In this document: positions 24,900 to 32,449 of the stretch, piece by piece | How positions within the stretch are numbered: the first letter of the stretch is position 1 | Layout: every line of letters begins with the position of its first letter | NCBI GenBank assembly: GCA_965200945.1 | Contig: OZ241749.1 | Location: forward strand, 4,588,001-4,652,000 | Length of the DNA: 64,000 bases | Source: JADCRZ01 sp965200945 | Lineage (GTDB): Bacteria > Bacteroidota > Bacteroidia > Chitinophagales > Chitinophagaceae | Direction of reading: 5' to 3' | Translations under genes and position numbers: made by a program | Notes under the pieces: generated by a model | Database searches by the model: none | The model's input: the letters and a program-made list of their open reading frames with translations, nothing else | What the model was told of the DNA's origin: nothing

Positions 24900-25060
24900 G
24901 TGCTTCTTTTTTGGATTCAAAAAAGGCAAGGCTCTTTGCCACGCCCCGTTGTCATCTTTGCCAGGTGCAGGCACGTGGTGGCACTTTAGCCACTTGCTGC
25001 GCCTGGTGAAGATCCTTGCGGGGCATGTTGCTATTTTCATTGATGCTTTCTGTGAAGCTT
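24900..25060. repeat. Palindromic intergenic segment after accC
   Basis: Starts with an A/T hairpin at 24906-24925 (CTTTTTT, loop GGATTC, AAAAAAG), followed by a long imperfect hairpin. CCAGGTGCAG (24961-24970) pairs with CTGCGCCTGG (24997-25006), GTGG-GGC pairs with GCCAC inside it, and GCCCCG (24943-24948) pairs with CGGGGC (25019-25024) outside it. The leading hairpin plus GGCAAGGCT resembles the start of the 188-bp repeat that follows, so this may be a related but distinct element. It also could end accC transcription. Confidence 0.55.
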
Positions 25061-25320
25061 CTTCTTTTTTGGGCACAAAAAAGAAGCAAAAAAGGCTTGG
25101 CTGTTGAAATGGGGCTAAAATTTACTGCATTGCGCGGGCAACGGACATGGTTTTATTCGGCAGTAGTAGGGGTATGGGCCCTTGCATGGATGGGCAGTGG
25201 AATAAAGCCAGGCGTGTCCGTTGCACCAAATAGCCGCCTGCGGCAGGCCATTTGGTCTCGCTCCATTCCGTAAATTTCTTCACGCCCCATTTCAAAGGCC
25301 GGGGAGAGAAGAGAGAGAAT
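25061..25320. repeat. Dispersed structured repeat, copy 1 (188-bp core with inverted ends)
   Basis: The leading hairpin at 25061-25086 (CTTCTTTTTT/AAAAAAGAAG) is followed after 19 bp by a core at 25106-25293. The core begins GAAATGGGGC..AATTTAC and ends with the inverted form GTAAATTT...GCCCCATTTC. Inside are GCAACGGACA paired with TGTCCGTTGC and a nested stem ACCAAAT...GCCTGC-G-GCAGGC...ATTTGGT. Copy 2 at 52453-52640 has the same 188-bp length and about 15 mismatches, all before position 25213. It has the structure of a MITE or a structured RNA. Confidence 0.85.
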
Positions 25321-25609
25321 TGGAAGGGAGGAAGAAAGAAAGCAAGCCGCACCCACAGCGGGTTTGCAGCCCTTGCACCTTTAACCCTTTGCAACCAGCA
25401 CCTTCAACACCTTTGTCACCAGTACCCACAACCCCTTGCTGCGCCTAAGCGGGGAATCGCTGTTTCTTGTCTCAACCAGATAAGAGCCTGATTACCTGAT
25501 TCCCCTGATAAGCGATGACGTGACCAAGTGTGAACTTTTTTCAGGACGAGACAAGGAACCCTTTCCGTGAAATCCATCAGATCCCAAAAATCCGGGCTCA
25601 GACAGCGCC
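25321..25609. other. Intergenic remainder between repeat copy 1 and ispH
   Basis: About 290 bp with no convincing gene. The first 40 bp are purine-rich and continue the tail of the repeat. The rest is C/A-rich on the plus strand (many ACCC and CCTT steps) without clear hairpins. Short open frames here have no recognisable character. Confidence 0.5.
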
Positions 25610-26824
25610 TTACTCCATCTCTTCAATCCTATCCTCTACCTCATAAATATCCGCCAGTTTGCGGATCACGCTTTCTACGACGGCGTCGGGGCAGGAGGCG
25701 CCGCTGGTAATGAGGACGCGGGCAGGTGTGGTTGAGGGAAGAAAGCTGCTGGTCAGCAGTTCCTGTTTGGTGTGGAAATTATAGTGGAGGATCTCCGTGC
25801 TGCTAAGGATCTTGTCGGCGGAACTGATGAAATAGGTGGGCAGCTTTTCTTCGCACAGCTCTACCAGGTGCGAGGTGTTGGATGAATTATAGCCGCCGAC
25901 TACGATTGCCAGGTCGGCCGGGGTATCGAGCATGGCGCTGACGGCCGTCTGGTTGTCGTTGGTGGCATAGCAGAGGGTATCGCGGGTGTCGGCAAAATGG
26001 TCGGCAATGGTGGAATCGGTGAGGCCGTACTTTGCGATCATCGTCTGTCTTAAAAAATCGGCGATGGCCTGCGTATCGCTCGCCAGCATGGTGGTCTGGT
26101 TCACCACGCCGATCCGCTGCAGGTCCTTTTCCGCATCAAAGCCCTCGCTGTATTGCCCCTTGAATACTTCATAGAACAATTCAGGCGCGGATTCACCGGT
26201 GATGTATTTGGCCAGGATGCGTGCTTCCTTCATGTCGTTCACGATAACGGAAGGGGTGCGGTCGGCCGCATGTGAAAAGGTAGCCCTGGTTTCTTCGTGC
26301 TGGGGTTTGCCGTGGATCACAATGGTGTATTGACTGGCGGCGATCTGGGCCGAGCGGTTCCAGACCTTTTCCACGAACGGACAGGTGGTATTGTATTTCT
26401 CGGTGGGTATGCCCAGGCCGGCAAGTCTTTTCTCGATCTCGAGCGTGGTGCCGAAAGCCGGAATGATCACGATATCGTCTGACCGGAGTTCGGAAAACGG
26501 GATCAGTTCGTGGCCGTAGGTATCCTGCAGGAACCTCAGGCCCTTTTTTTGCAGGTCTGCATTTACCTGTGGGTTATGGATCATCTCACTGAGTAAAAAA
26601 ATCCGTTTGCCCGGGTTCTCCTCGATTGTACGAAAGGAAATTTCGATTGCGTTCTCAACGCCATAGCAAAAACCGAAATGGCGGGCCAGGTAAACATGCA
26701 GGGGACCAAGATCAAGCAGGGTAGGAGTAAAATCTTTCTTCAGCCTGTCTTCCAGTTTACGCCTGCTTTTAACGGCAGAGATCAGCGGACTGCGGTATGT
26801 GACGGGAACATTGAATGTTTTCAT
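25610..26824 (-). CDS. ispH: 4-hydroxy-3-methylbut-2-enyl diphosphate reductase
   Basis: A 404-aa [4Fe-4S] enzyme catalysing the last step of the MEP pathway, from HMBPP to IPP and DMAPP. Cluster cysteines are C53 (FGFCYGVENAI), C148 (TTCPFVEKVW) and C285 (DTLCYATNDNQ). Substrate-binding histidines appear in IHNPQV (H83) and IHGKPQHEE. GGYNSSNTSHL is the family's phosphate-contact segment. At about 400 residues it is longer than the roughly 310-residue E. coli form, with an N-terminal extension as usual in Bacteroidota. It stands alone, divergent from the GH13 gene. Confidence 0.93.
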   Translation of the reverse strand: MKTFNVPVTYRSPLISAVKSRRKLEDRLKKDFTPTLLDLGPLHVYLARHFGFCYGVENAIEISFRTIEENPGKRIFLLSEMIHNPQVNADLQKKGLRFLQDTYGHELIPFSELRSDDIVIIPAFGTTLEIEKRLAGLGIPTEKYNTTCPFVEKVWNRSAQIAASQYTIVIHGKPQHEETRATFSHAADRTPSVIVNDMKEARILAKYITGESAPELFYEVFKGQYSEGFDAEKDLQRIGVVNQTTMLASDTQAIADFLRQTMIAKYGLTDSTIADHFADTRDTLCYATNDNQTAVSAMLDTPADLAIVVGGYNSSNTSHLVELCEEKLPTYFISSADKILSSTEILHYNFHTKQELLTSSFLPSTTPARVLITSGASCPDAVVESVIRKLADIYEVEDRIEEME

Positions 26825-26976
26825 TGCTGTTTGGATATCTTGCCGGCGGTCGTTTCAGCCTGTCATTTCTGTGGTAACTAACAACTGCGAAGGTACAATG
26901 TTAGATCCATTCGGGCCGGCGTACACTTAAAAATGAGCGTTATTCGTTAATCAATCAATAAGAGAAATCATTCATT

Positions 26977-28275
26977 ATGAGCGATCAATTTAAACCGGCC
27001 GACTGGAGCTATAACACGAATATTTATGAGGTCAACCTTCGTCAGTACACACCCGAAGGTACCTTCGCCGCTTTCCAAAAAGAATTGCCCCGTCTCAGGG
27101 ATATGGGCATCGAAGTGCTCTGGTTCATGCCCGTTACGCCCATCAGCCAGCAAAAACGCCTCGGAACCCTGGGCAGCTACTATGCCTGTTCCGACTATAC
27201 CGCTACCAACCCCGAATTTGGTACCCTCGATGATTTCAAACAGCTTGTACAGACCGCCCACGGTCTTGGGTTTAAAGTGCTGATCGACTGGGTGGCCAAC
27301 CATACCGGTTGGGATCACCGCTGGACCCGCGAACACCCTGATTATTACAAAAAGAACCACGAAGGAAATTTTTACGATCCCAACGGATGGGAAGATGTGA
27401 TCGACCTGAATTATGATAACCCGGAGGTGCCCGCAGCCATGATTGAAGCCATGCGTTTCTGGCTCACCGAATGTGATATCGACGGTTACCGCTGCGATAT
27501 GGCCATGCTGGTGCCGCTCGATTTCTGGCGCCGTGCCCGCACCGAACTCGACCAGTTGAAGCAACTATTCTGGCTGGCCGAATGCGAGGAAGTCAGGTAC
27601 CACGAAGTATTCGACGCCACGTACTCCTGGAACCTTCTGCACAAAATGGAAGCGTTCTCACGGCGGGAGGCCAACCTGCAGGGGCTCGATGAAGTGCTGG
27701 GTTATTACGGCAACGGCTTTCCTCCGAATGCGTTTCACCTCCTGTTCACCACCAACCACGATGAGAACTCGCACAGCGGCAGCGAATATGAACGGATGGG
27801 CAGAGCTGCCGAAGCGTTCGCGGTCCTCTGCGCTACCTGGAACGGCATCCCGCTTATCTATAGCGGCCAGGAACTTCCGAACATGAAACGCCTCAAATTT
27901 TTCGACAAGGATCAGATCGATTGGACGGGCACCAACGCCTTGCACGGATTCTATAAAAAACTGCTCGAACTCCGGAAGAACAATGCCGCCCTGCGGGCCG
28001 GCGAACGCAGCAAAACCTACCGCTTACACACCGGGGCCGACCAGTTTGTATTCGCCTTCCTGCGGCAGTCGGACCGCGATGAAGTGCTGGTGGTACTGAA
28101 CCTGTCTGATCAGGAAAGATCTTTTTTCGAAATTCCCGATCCTGTTCTCACCGGGTCTTTCATAAACATTTTCAGCGGGAACGAAAGCAATTTTACAGAA
28201 AAGAAATTCTTTGCCCTGCGTCCTTGGGAATACCTCGTGTACGCAAAAGACACCTCACTGGTTCCGGCGGTGTGA
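26977..28275 (+). CDS. GH13 alpha-amylase family enzyme, no signal peptide
   Basis: A 432-aa glycoside hydrolase family 13 protein. Conserved regions in order: VLIDWVANHTGWDH (region I), DGYRCDMA with nucleophile D174 (region II), WLAECEE with acid/base E202 (region III), and TTNHDENS with the stabilising D262 (region IV). A short C-terminal beta domain follows. The absence of a signal peptide points to a cytoplasmic enzyme acting on maltodextrin-like or other alpha-glucosides; substrate and product specificity cannot be read. Typical family length is 430-550, so this is a compact member. No sus-type or other glycan genes are adjacent. Confidence 0.9.
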   Translation: MSDQFKPADWSYNTNIYEVNLRQYTPEGTFAAFQKELPRLRDMGIEVLWFMPVTPISQQKRLGTLGSYYACSDYTATNPEFGTLDDFKQLVQTAHGLGFKVLIDWVANHTGWDHRWTREHPDYYKKNHEGNFYDPNGWEDVIDLNYDNPEVPAAMIEAMRFWLTECDIDGYRCDMAMLVPLDFWRRARTELDQLKQLFWLAECEEVRYHEVFDATYSWNLLHKMEAFSRREANLQGLDEVLGYYGNGFPPNAFHLLFTTNHDENSHSGSEYERMGRAAEAFAVLCATWNGIPLIYSGQELPNMKRLKFFDKDQIDWTGTNALHGFYKKLLELRKNNAALRAGERSKTYRLHTGADQFVFAFLRQSDRDEVLVVLNLSDQERSFFEIPDPVLTGSFINIFSGNESNFTEKKFFALRPWEYLVYAKDTSLVPAV

Positions 28276-28309
28276 TACCAAGCCGCTGCAGCTGTGTTCC
28301 CCCTGCGTA

Positions 28310-28679
28310 CCGGAGGCACGCCCGGTGGGTAAAAAGGCCAACCTGCGTTGATTGGGGTCGATTAAAAAGTAGGGAAGCGATTGTTTCTATCTTCCGTCAG
28401 GAATATTTGATGGGTAGCATGCCATGAGATTCGATAACGTTCCATCGGAACGTCTGTTGCCCGGGTGCAGCACCCAAGAGCAACAGGCGTTCGGATGGAA
28501 CGCTGTGTAGGCAGGGCTTACGGCTACCCATCAGGTGTTCCGCCGGAACACAGAACCAGGTGGCTTTCTTACTTTTTAATCAATCCCCGGGTGCTATGCC
28601 GGCACCCGGGAGCACCAGGCGTTCCACTGGAACGCATCTCAGCAGCAAATCCTTGTCTACCCACCGGATGTGCCTCCGG
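28310..28679. repeat. Large nested palindrome downstream of the GH13 gene
   Basis: A 370-bp region of concentric inverted repeats. The outer arms at 28310-28331 and 28658-28679 match over 20 of 22 bp (CCGGAGGCAC-N2-CCGGTGGGTA). Inside, GATTAAAAAGTA (28360-28371) pairs with 28570-28581, then TGATGGGTAGC (28408-28418) with 28523-28533, then GTTGC...GCAAC around GGGTGCAGCACCC at the centre. Between the layers sit small hairpins such as CGTTCCATCGGAACG and GTTCCGCCGGAAC. No credible ORF is inside. It may be a composite of intergenic palindromic elements. Confidence 0.8.
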
Positions 28680-28784
28680 CACGAAGAGAGAGTACAGCTT
28701 GTCGGCGATAAGGTCTCATCTGCTTCAGATGGATCATAAATATTGTCAGCAGTTTGGTATCAGAGAGACAGAAAGGGGCAGACA

Positions 28785-28818
28785 CAAAAAAGCCGGAACT
28801 TACGTTCCGGCTTTTTTT
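28785..28818. terminator. Bidirectional terminator
   Basis: The perfect stem AAGCCGGAAC-TTAC-GTTCCGGCTT has A runs before it and T runs after it, so it reads as a terminator on both strands. It lies 27 bp after the degP-type stop on the minus strand and closes the plus-strand region as well. Confidence 0.88.
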
Positions 28819-28844
28819 ATAACGAAGTATGAAATCTTGTACGC

Positions 28845-30347
28845 TTATTCAGCATTGAGGCGGAGCGGATAAGAGAACGTTCCGTTGAAACCGGGGTATA
28901 CGCCATCCAGTTTTACGTTGCCGCTTGATTTTTCAATCTCTGCTTTGAATGCATCCAGGGTCAGCACTTCCTTGTCGTTCACCCGGGTGATCACATACCC
29001 TTCTTCCATCCGGGTTTTGCTGAAGGGACTGCCTTCGGTGAACGTTTTCACTACAACGCCGCCTTTGATACCCATGGTTGTGGCGGTTGCCTTGGAAACG
29101 GTTTCCAGGGTTGCACCCAGCTTATCGAGTACCGATGTTTTAACGATCTCGGTGGTACCGGCGCTGTTGCGGAACGTGAGGCCCACGGTAGTTTCTTTAC
29201 CATCCCTGAAATAGGTTACATCGATCTTGTCGCCAGGGCGGTAAGTGGCTACCTGTCCGACCATATCGGCACCTGAATAAACCGGTACTTTGTTGATCTT
29301 GGTGATAAAGTCGCCTTTTTTGATACCGGCCACGTAAGCAGCACCGTCTGTAGGCACTTCAAGCACATATACACCTTCGCCGTCCTTAATACCTTGCTCT
29401 TTTTTCTGCTCTTCGGAAATACCTTCGGCTGCATAGCGTATGCCAAGGTAAGCGCGCTGAACAGTACCGAATTTCAGCAGGTCGGCCATGATCTTCTTTA
29501 CAATGTTCACCGGAATGGTGAAGGAGTAACCAGCATAGGAACCGGTGGGGGAAGCGATGGCCGAGTTGATGCCGATCAGCTTGCCGTCGGTGCTTACCAG
29601 GGGGCCGCCGCTGTTACCGGGGTTCACTGCCGCATCGGTTTGTATGAAAGATTCGACCGGAGTAGTTTTTGTGTTGCGGCGGTTGATGTCGAGGGTTCTG
29701 CCTTTGGCGCTCACGATACCGGCCGTAACGGTGGTTTCGAGGTTCAAAGGATAGCCGATGGCCAGTACCCATTGGCCGATCTTTACGTCGTCAGAATTGC
29801 CATACAGCATGAAAGGAAGGCCTTTCGCTTCGATCTTGATCACAGCCAGGTCGCTGGAAGGATCGGTTCCGACGAGTTTCGCTTTAAATGATTTTTTGTT
29901 GCTGAGCGTAACGGTGATATCGTCTGCACCATCGATCACGTGGTTGTTGGTAACGATATAACCATCTTCGCTGATGATGGCGCCGGAGCCGGAGGCCTGC
30001 TGCGGCATGGAGCGCATGCGGTCACCGAAGAGATCGTCCCAGCTGTCGCCGAACAGGTCGGAGAACGGGCTTTTCCGGTTGGGGAGATTGTTGCTGGCTT
30101 TGACCGTTGTTTTTGTTTTGATGTGAACGGTTGCCGGGATGGTTGCGCTGGCAGCCTCTGTGAAATCGATGGGGCCTGCTGCGCCGCCGGAGCCATTGAA
30201 GTAGCCGGCGTAGTTAGCGGGTAGTTTTGTTGTGTTTGCTTCATACCGGTAAGTGTCGCTCTGTGTTACCCGGTTGTAGGTCCATACGCTGCCTACAGCC
30301 GTAGCAGCACTGATCAACATCACCGCAGCCACTTGTCTGAGTTTCAT
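28845..30347 (-). CDS. DegP/HtrA-type periplasmic serine protease
   Basis: A 500-aa trypsin-fold protease and chaperone for misfolded envelope proteins. Residues 5-22 form a signal sequence or membrane anchor. The catalytic triad is H136 (TNNHVIDG), D166 (SSDLAVIK) and S246 (GNSGGPL). A linker rich in S/G/D around residues 95-120 corresponds to the LA-loop region. Two PDZ domains follow (about 290-380 and 400-490), the first containing AYVAGIKKGDFITKINKVPV. This is the DegP/DegQ layout. A -7 box lies at 30407-30414. The gene is monocistronic. Confidence 0.92.
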   Translation of the reverse strand: MKLRQVAAVMLISAATAVGSVWTYNRVTQSDTYRYEANTTKLPANYAGYFNGSGGAAGPIDFTEAASATIPATVHIKTKTTVKASNNLPNRKSPFSDLFGDSWDDLFGDRMRSMPQQASGSGAIISEDGYIVTNNHVIDGADDITVTLSNKKSFKAKLVGTDPSSDLAVIKIEAKGLPFMLYGNSDDVKIGQWVLAIGYPLNLETTVTAGIVSAKGRTLDINRRNTKTTPVESFIQTDAAVNPGNSGGPLVSTDGKLIGINSAIASPTGSYAGYSFTIPVNIVKKIMADLLKFGTVQRAYLGIRYAAEGISEEQKKEQGIKDGEGVYVLEVPTDGAAYVAGIKKGDFITKINKVPVYSGADMVGQVATYRPGDKIDVTYFRDGKETTVGLTFRNSAGTTEIVKTSVLDKLGATLETVSKATATTMGIKGGVVVKTFTEGSPFSKTRMEEGYVITRVNDKEVLTLDAFKAEIEKSSGNVKLDGVYPGFNGTFSYPLRLNAE

Positions 30348-30715
30348 ACAATAATATTATTTAAATGATCTGATAACGGAAGTATTCAAATTACATGCCT
30401 TCCTCACAAATGTAAACGTACAAACTCAACGCCTGATTTGGCCGAAAGATGGTTTAACATATGTTTTACTAAAGGCTTCGTACTTGCTCCTGAAATTAGT
30501 AAAAATTCCCCGTTTCAAGCCGTTTTCTGTATGTAACCGGCCTGTTTTACGCTCTTAACGGAGTAAACAGGCTCCTCGTCTCCCCAATTTAAAATAAAAT
30601 TCTGTATAATCTGTCAGGTAAGGCTGGCAGCCGGAAAAGAGATCTGCACAAATTGGCATCGTACACGGAAACGTGTACCTGAATCCGCATACTGCCTGTA
30701 GCTGAAAACAGTTTC
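30348..30715. other. 368-bp intergenic region with promoter and two hairpins
   Basis: No gene is seen. It holds the degP-type promoter box (30407-30414), a hairpin at 30540-30572 (GCCTGTTTTAC with GTAAACAGGC, one bulge) and a perfect 7-bp stem closed by a GAAA tetraloop at 30661-30678 (GTACACG-GAAA-CGTGTAC). The two hairpins follow the acyl-CoA reductase stop on the minus strand and may form its 3' end, though neither has a T tract. Confidence 0.55.
30407..30414 (-). promoter_or_regulatory. -7 box for the degP-type gene
   Basis: The minus strand reads TACATTTG, a perfect TAnnTTTG match, giving a leader of about 55 nt. The -33 region has CAAC at 30427 but at a short spacing. Confidence 0.45.
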
Positions 30716-31714
30716 TTACAGCCCCGTCAGAAACTGCATAGTGTCTACCTGGTCTGCGTAATCGGTGAGATAAGGGGACTGGGTGCTTCCGAACGGGACC
30801 CATTTATTCCCCACGATGCATTGCACTTCCCGGTTGCCTCCCAGGTCCTGTATCACTTTCGGGAGGCTGTCGTAGAATTCATAGTTCAGCTGGCTGATGG
30901 CGGAGAACAGGCTGGAGCCTTCTACCAGCAAAACCGTATTGTTGGTCATATAGTACTGGTTGTTGAGCAGGTAGATGGCCAGCTGGTAATCGTAGTTGTT
31001 CTTATATTTATGGTGGTTGATGAGCTCGCTGTATTTTTTGCAGGCGCCGAGCAGCGGAACAAAATCGTAATCCCGGGGAATATACAGCTTGGTAACGTTG
31101 CGGCAGCCCAGTCCGAAATAAAGATAGATATCGTCGGCCAGCCTCTCCAGGTCTTCCTCCGTTTCACCGCCGGTGAGAATGGCCACAGAGGTCCGGTTCT
31201 TCCGGATGATATGCGGGTATTTGCTGAAATAATATTCGAAATAACGGGCGGTGTTGTTGCTGCCGGTGGCAATGTAAGCGTCGCACCCTTTCAGCAGGTC
31301 AGGAAAGCTGATCTCGCCGTCCACACCCGGCTCCCATTGCAACAGCCGGCCGGCAAGATGCTTGAACAGGATGTCATCCTTCGAAGAAGTTTTGACCCTC
31401 GCCCGTTGGCCGGTGAGAAACAGGCAGAGCCAGTCGTGGAAGCCTACCAGCGGAATGTTCCCGGCCATGACCAGCCCGATGGTCTTTGGATCCTGGTTGC
31501 TTTCCGGAACCCGGTACCGGTGCGTAAAATCAACAAGCTTACCGTGCTGCAGGTATTGCTCTGCGATGGAAGTCACCGCCTTTGAGATAAATTGCTGGGT
31601 AAACCAGTTGTTGGCCTGCTCCGCTCTTCTTTTTGCGCTTGTCCACTCCTCGTCGTCACTCAACAGGTATTGCCCGAGGCGCACGAGCAGGTCGATCCGT
31701 AATTGCAGATTCAT
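30716..31714 (-). CDS. LuxC-type acyl-CoA reductase
   Basis: A 332-aa protein of the LuxC/acyl-CoA reductase family, which reduces acyl-CoA or acyl-enzyme to fatty aldehyde with NADPH. The start is the ATG at 31714 (MNLQLRIDLLVRLG), directly behind a -7 box; the in-frame extension upstream reads as untranslated sequence. Visible features are GNIPLVGFHDWLCLFLTG, the glycine/serine-rich YIATGSNNTARYFEYYF and the candidate active-site cysteine in FGLGCRNVTKLYIP. No luciferase or LuxE/LuxD partner is adjacent, so bioluminescence is not implied. A ferredoxin gene is divergent with 167 bp between starts, suggesting a shared redox role. Confidence 0.82.
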   Translation of the reverse strand: MNLQLRIDLLVRLGQYLLSDDEEWTSAKRRAEQANNWFTQQFISKAVTSIAEQYLQHGKLVDFTHRYRVPESNQDPKTIGLVMAGNIPLVGFHDWLCLFLTGQRARVKTSSKDDILFKHLAGRLLQWEPGVDGEISFPDLLKGCDAYIATGSNNTARYFEYYFSKYPHIIRKNRTSVAILTGGETEEDLERLADDIYLYFGLGCRNVTKLYIPRDYDFVPLLGACKKYSELINHHKYKNNYDYQLAIYLLNNQYYMTNNTVLLVEGSSLFSAISQLNYEFYDSLPKVIQDLGGNREVQCIVGNKWVPFGSTQSPYLTDYADQVDTMQFLTGL

Positions 31715-31719
31715 AGCTG

Positions 31720-31727
31720 CAAAAGTA
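31720..31727 (-). promoter_or_regulatory. -7 box immediately before the acyl-CoA reductase start
   Basis: TACTTTTG on the minus strand ends 6 nt upstream of the ATG at 31714, predicting a leaderless or near-leaderless message and supporting the shorter start. Confidence 0.45.
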
Positions 31728-31830
31728 GGAACATAATAGCAGAGGAAGGAGGCGGAAACAGGAGGCCGGGCTGGCACAATTTTGACATAGGTTCTTTTTA
31801 AATTGAAATGGATAATTCGGGTGGCATGCT

Positions 31831-31838
31831 TATTTTTG
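31831..31838 (+). promoter_or_regulatory. -7 box for the ferredoxin gene
   Basis: TATTTTTG (TAnnTTTG) lies 43 bp before the ferredoxin ATG. A TTG at 31803-31805 is 25 bp upstream, wider than usual. Confidence 0.45.
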
Positions 31839-31881
31839 CTGCAGAAGCCCCCGGGTCTCTAACCTCTTAAATTTTACAGAT

Positions 31882-32229
31882 ATGGCAATCAAGATAACTG
31901 AAGAATGCATCAATTGCGGCGCCTGCGAGCCGGAATGTCCGAACAACGCCATTTACGAAGGCGGCGTTGAATGGGCCGTTGCCGATGGCACCACAGTGAA
32001 AGGTTCTTTCGTACTCATAGACGGTACCGTGGTAGACGCCGATCAGCGAAACGCTCCGCTCGGTGTCGACACTTACTACATCGTTCCCAACAAATGCACC
32101 GAGTGCCAGGGTTTTCACGAAGAGCCGCAGTGCGCGGCTGTTTGCCCGGTAGACTGCTGTGTGCCGGATGAGATGTACAGGGAAACCGTGGATGAGCTGA
32201 TGGACAAAAAAGACAAACTGCACTTGTAA
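31882..32229 (+). CDS. 2[4Fe-4S] ferredoxin
   Basis: A 115-aa cytoplasmic electron carrier. The first cluster motif is C9xxC12xxC15xxxC19P (CINCGACEPECP). The second is CTECQGFHEEPQCAAVCPVDCC, with the expanded spacing between its first two and last two cysteines seen in Alvin-type and other bacterial 8Fe ferredoxins. A 55-residue acidic insertion between the two motifs (about 25-75) is longer than in clostridial ferredoxins. It is divergent from the acyl-CoA reductase gene; a hairpin at 32320 follows. The partner enzyme is not known. Confidence 0.88.
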   Translation: MAIKITEECINCGACEPECPNNAIYEGGVEWAVADGTTVKGSFVLIDGTVVDADQRNAPLGVDTYYIVPNKCTECQGFHEEPQCAAVCPVDCCVPDEMYRETVDELMDKKDKLHL

Positions 32230-32319
32230 TCCCCGGGCGTTCCTGCATGTTCGCAGGGAATTTCCCGGCATGACCGCAGAAAGCTGTTTTATACGGACTG
32301 GTTATAACAACCGCCCGTT

Positions 32320-32351
32320 CAAAGGTGAAGGATAGCATTCCTTCACCTTTG
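32320..32351 (+). terminator. Hairpin after the ferredoxin gene
   Basis: Perfect 13-bp arms (CAAAGGTGAAGGA and its complement) with a 6-nt loop, followed by TTATAT rather than a pure T run. It is probably a terminator or 3'-end stabiliser located 90 bp after the ferredoxin stop. Confidence 0.65.
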
Positions 32352-32449
32352 TTATATATTTACAAAAAACCCAACCGGAAAGGTTTCCACCCGTTTAATC
32401 TGGATTTTTCCCCAATCTTTGCGGCAGGTTTTCCCTTAATCAATCAACT

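Noticed and set aside
25122..25394. Minus-strand ORF in repeat copy 1, similar to an ORF at 52469-52705 in copy 2 (shared PRPLKWGVKKF segment)
   Set aside because: The similarity comes from the DNA repeat. In the region where the copies differ, most changes alter the amino acid, and frame content outside the repeat is unrelated, so there is no sign of protein-level selection.
28465..28872. 135-aa plus-strand ORF after the GH13 gene
   Set aside because: It spans the nested palindrome and the bidirectional terminator, has no family resemblance, and ends inside the degP-type gene.
28845..30347. DegP-type protease as an inactive homologue
   Set aside because: H136, D166 and S246 of the triad are all present in standard motifs.
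30716..31777. Longer acyl-CoA reductase start at 31777
   Set aside because: The 21-residue extension covers the TACTTTTG promoter box and lacks family similarity; the ATG at 31714 is preferred.
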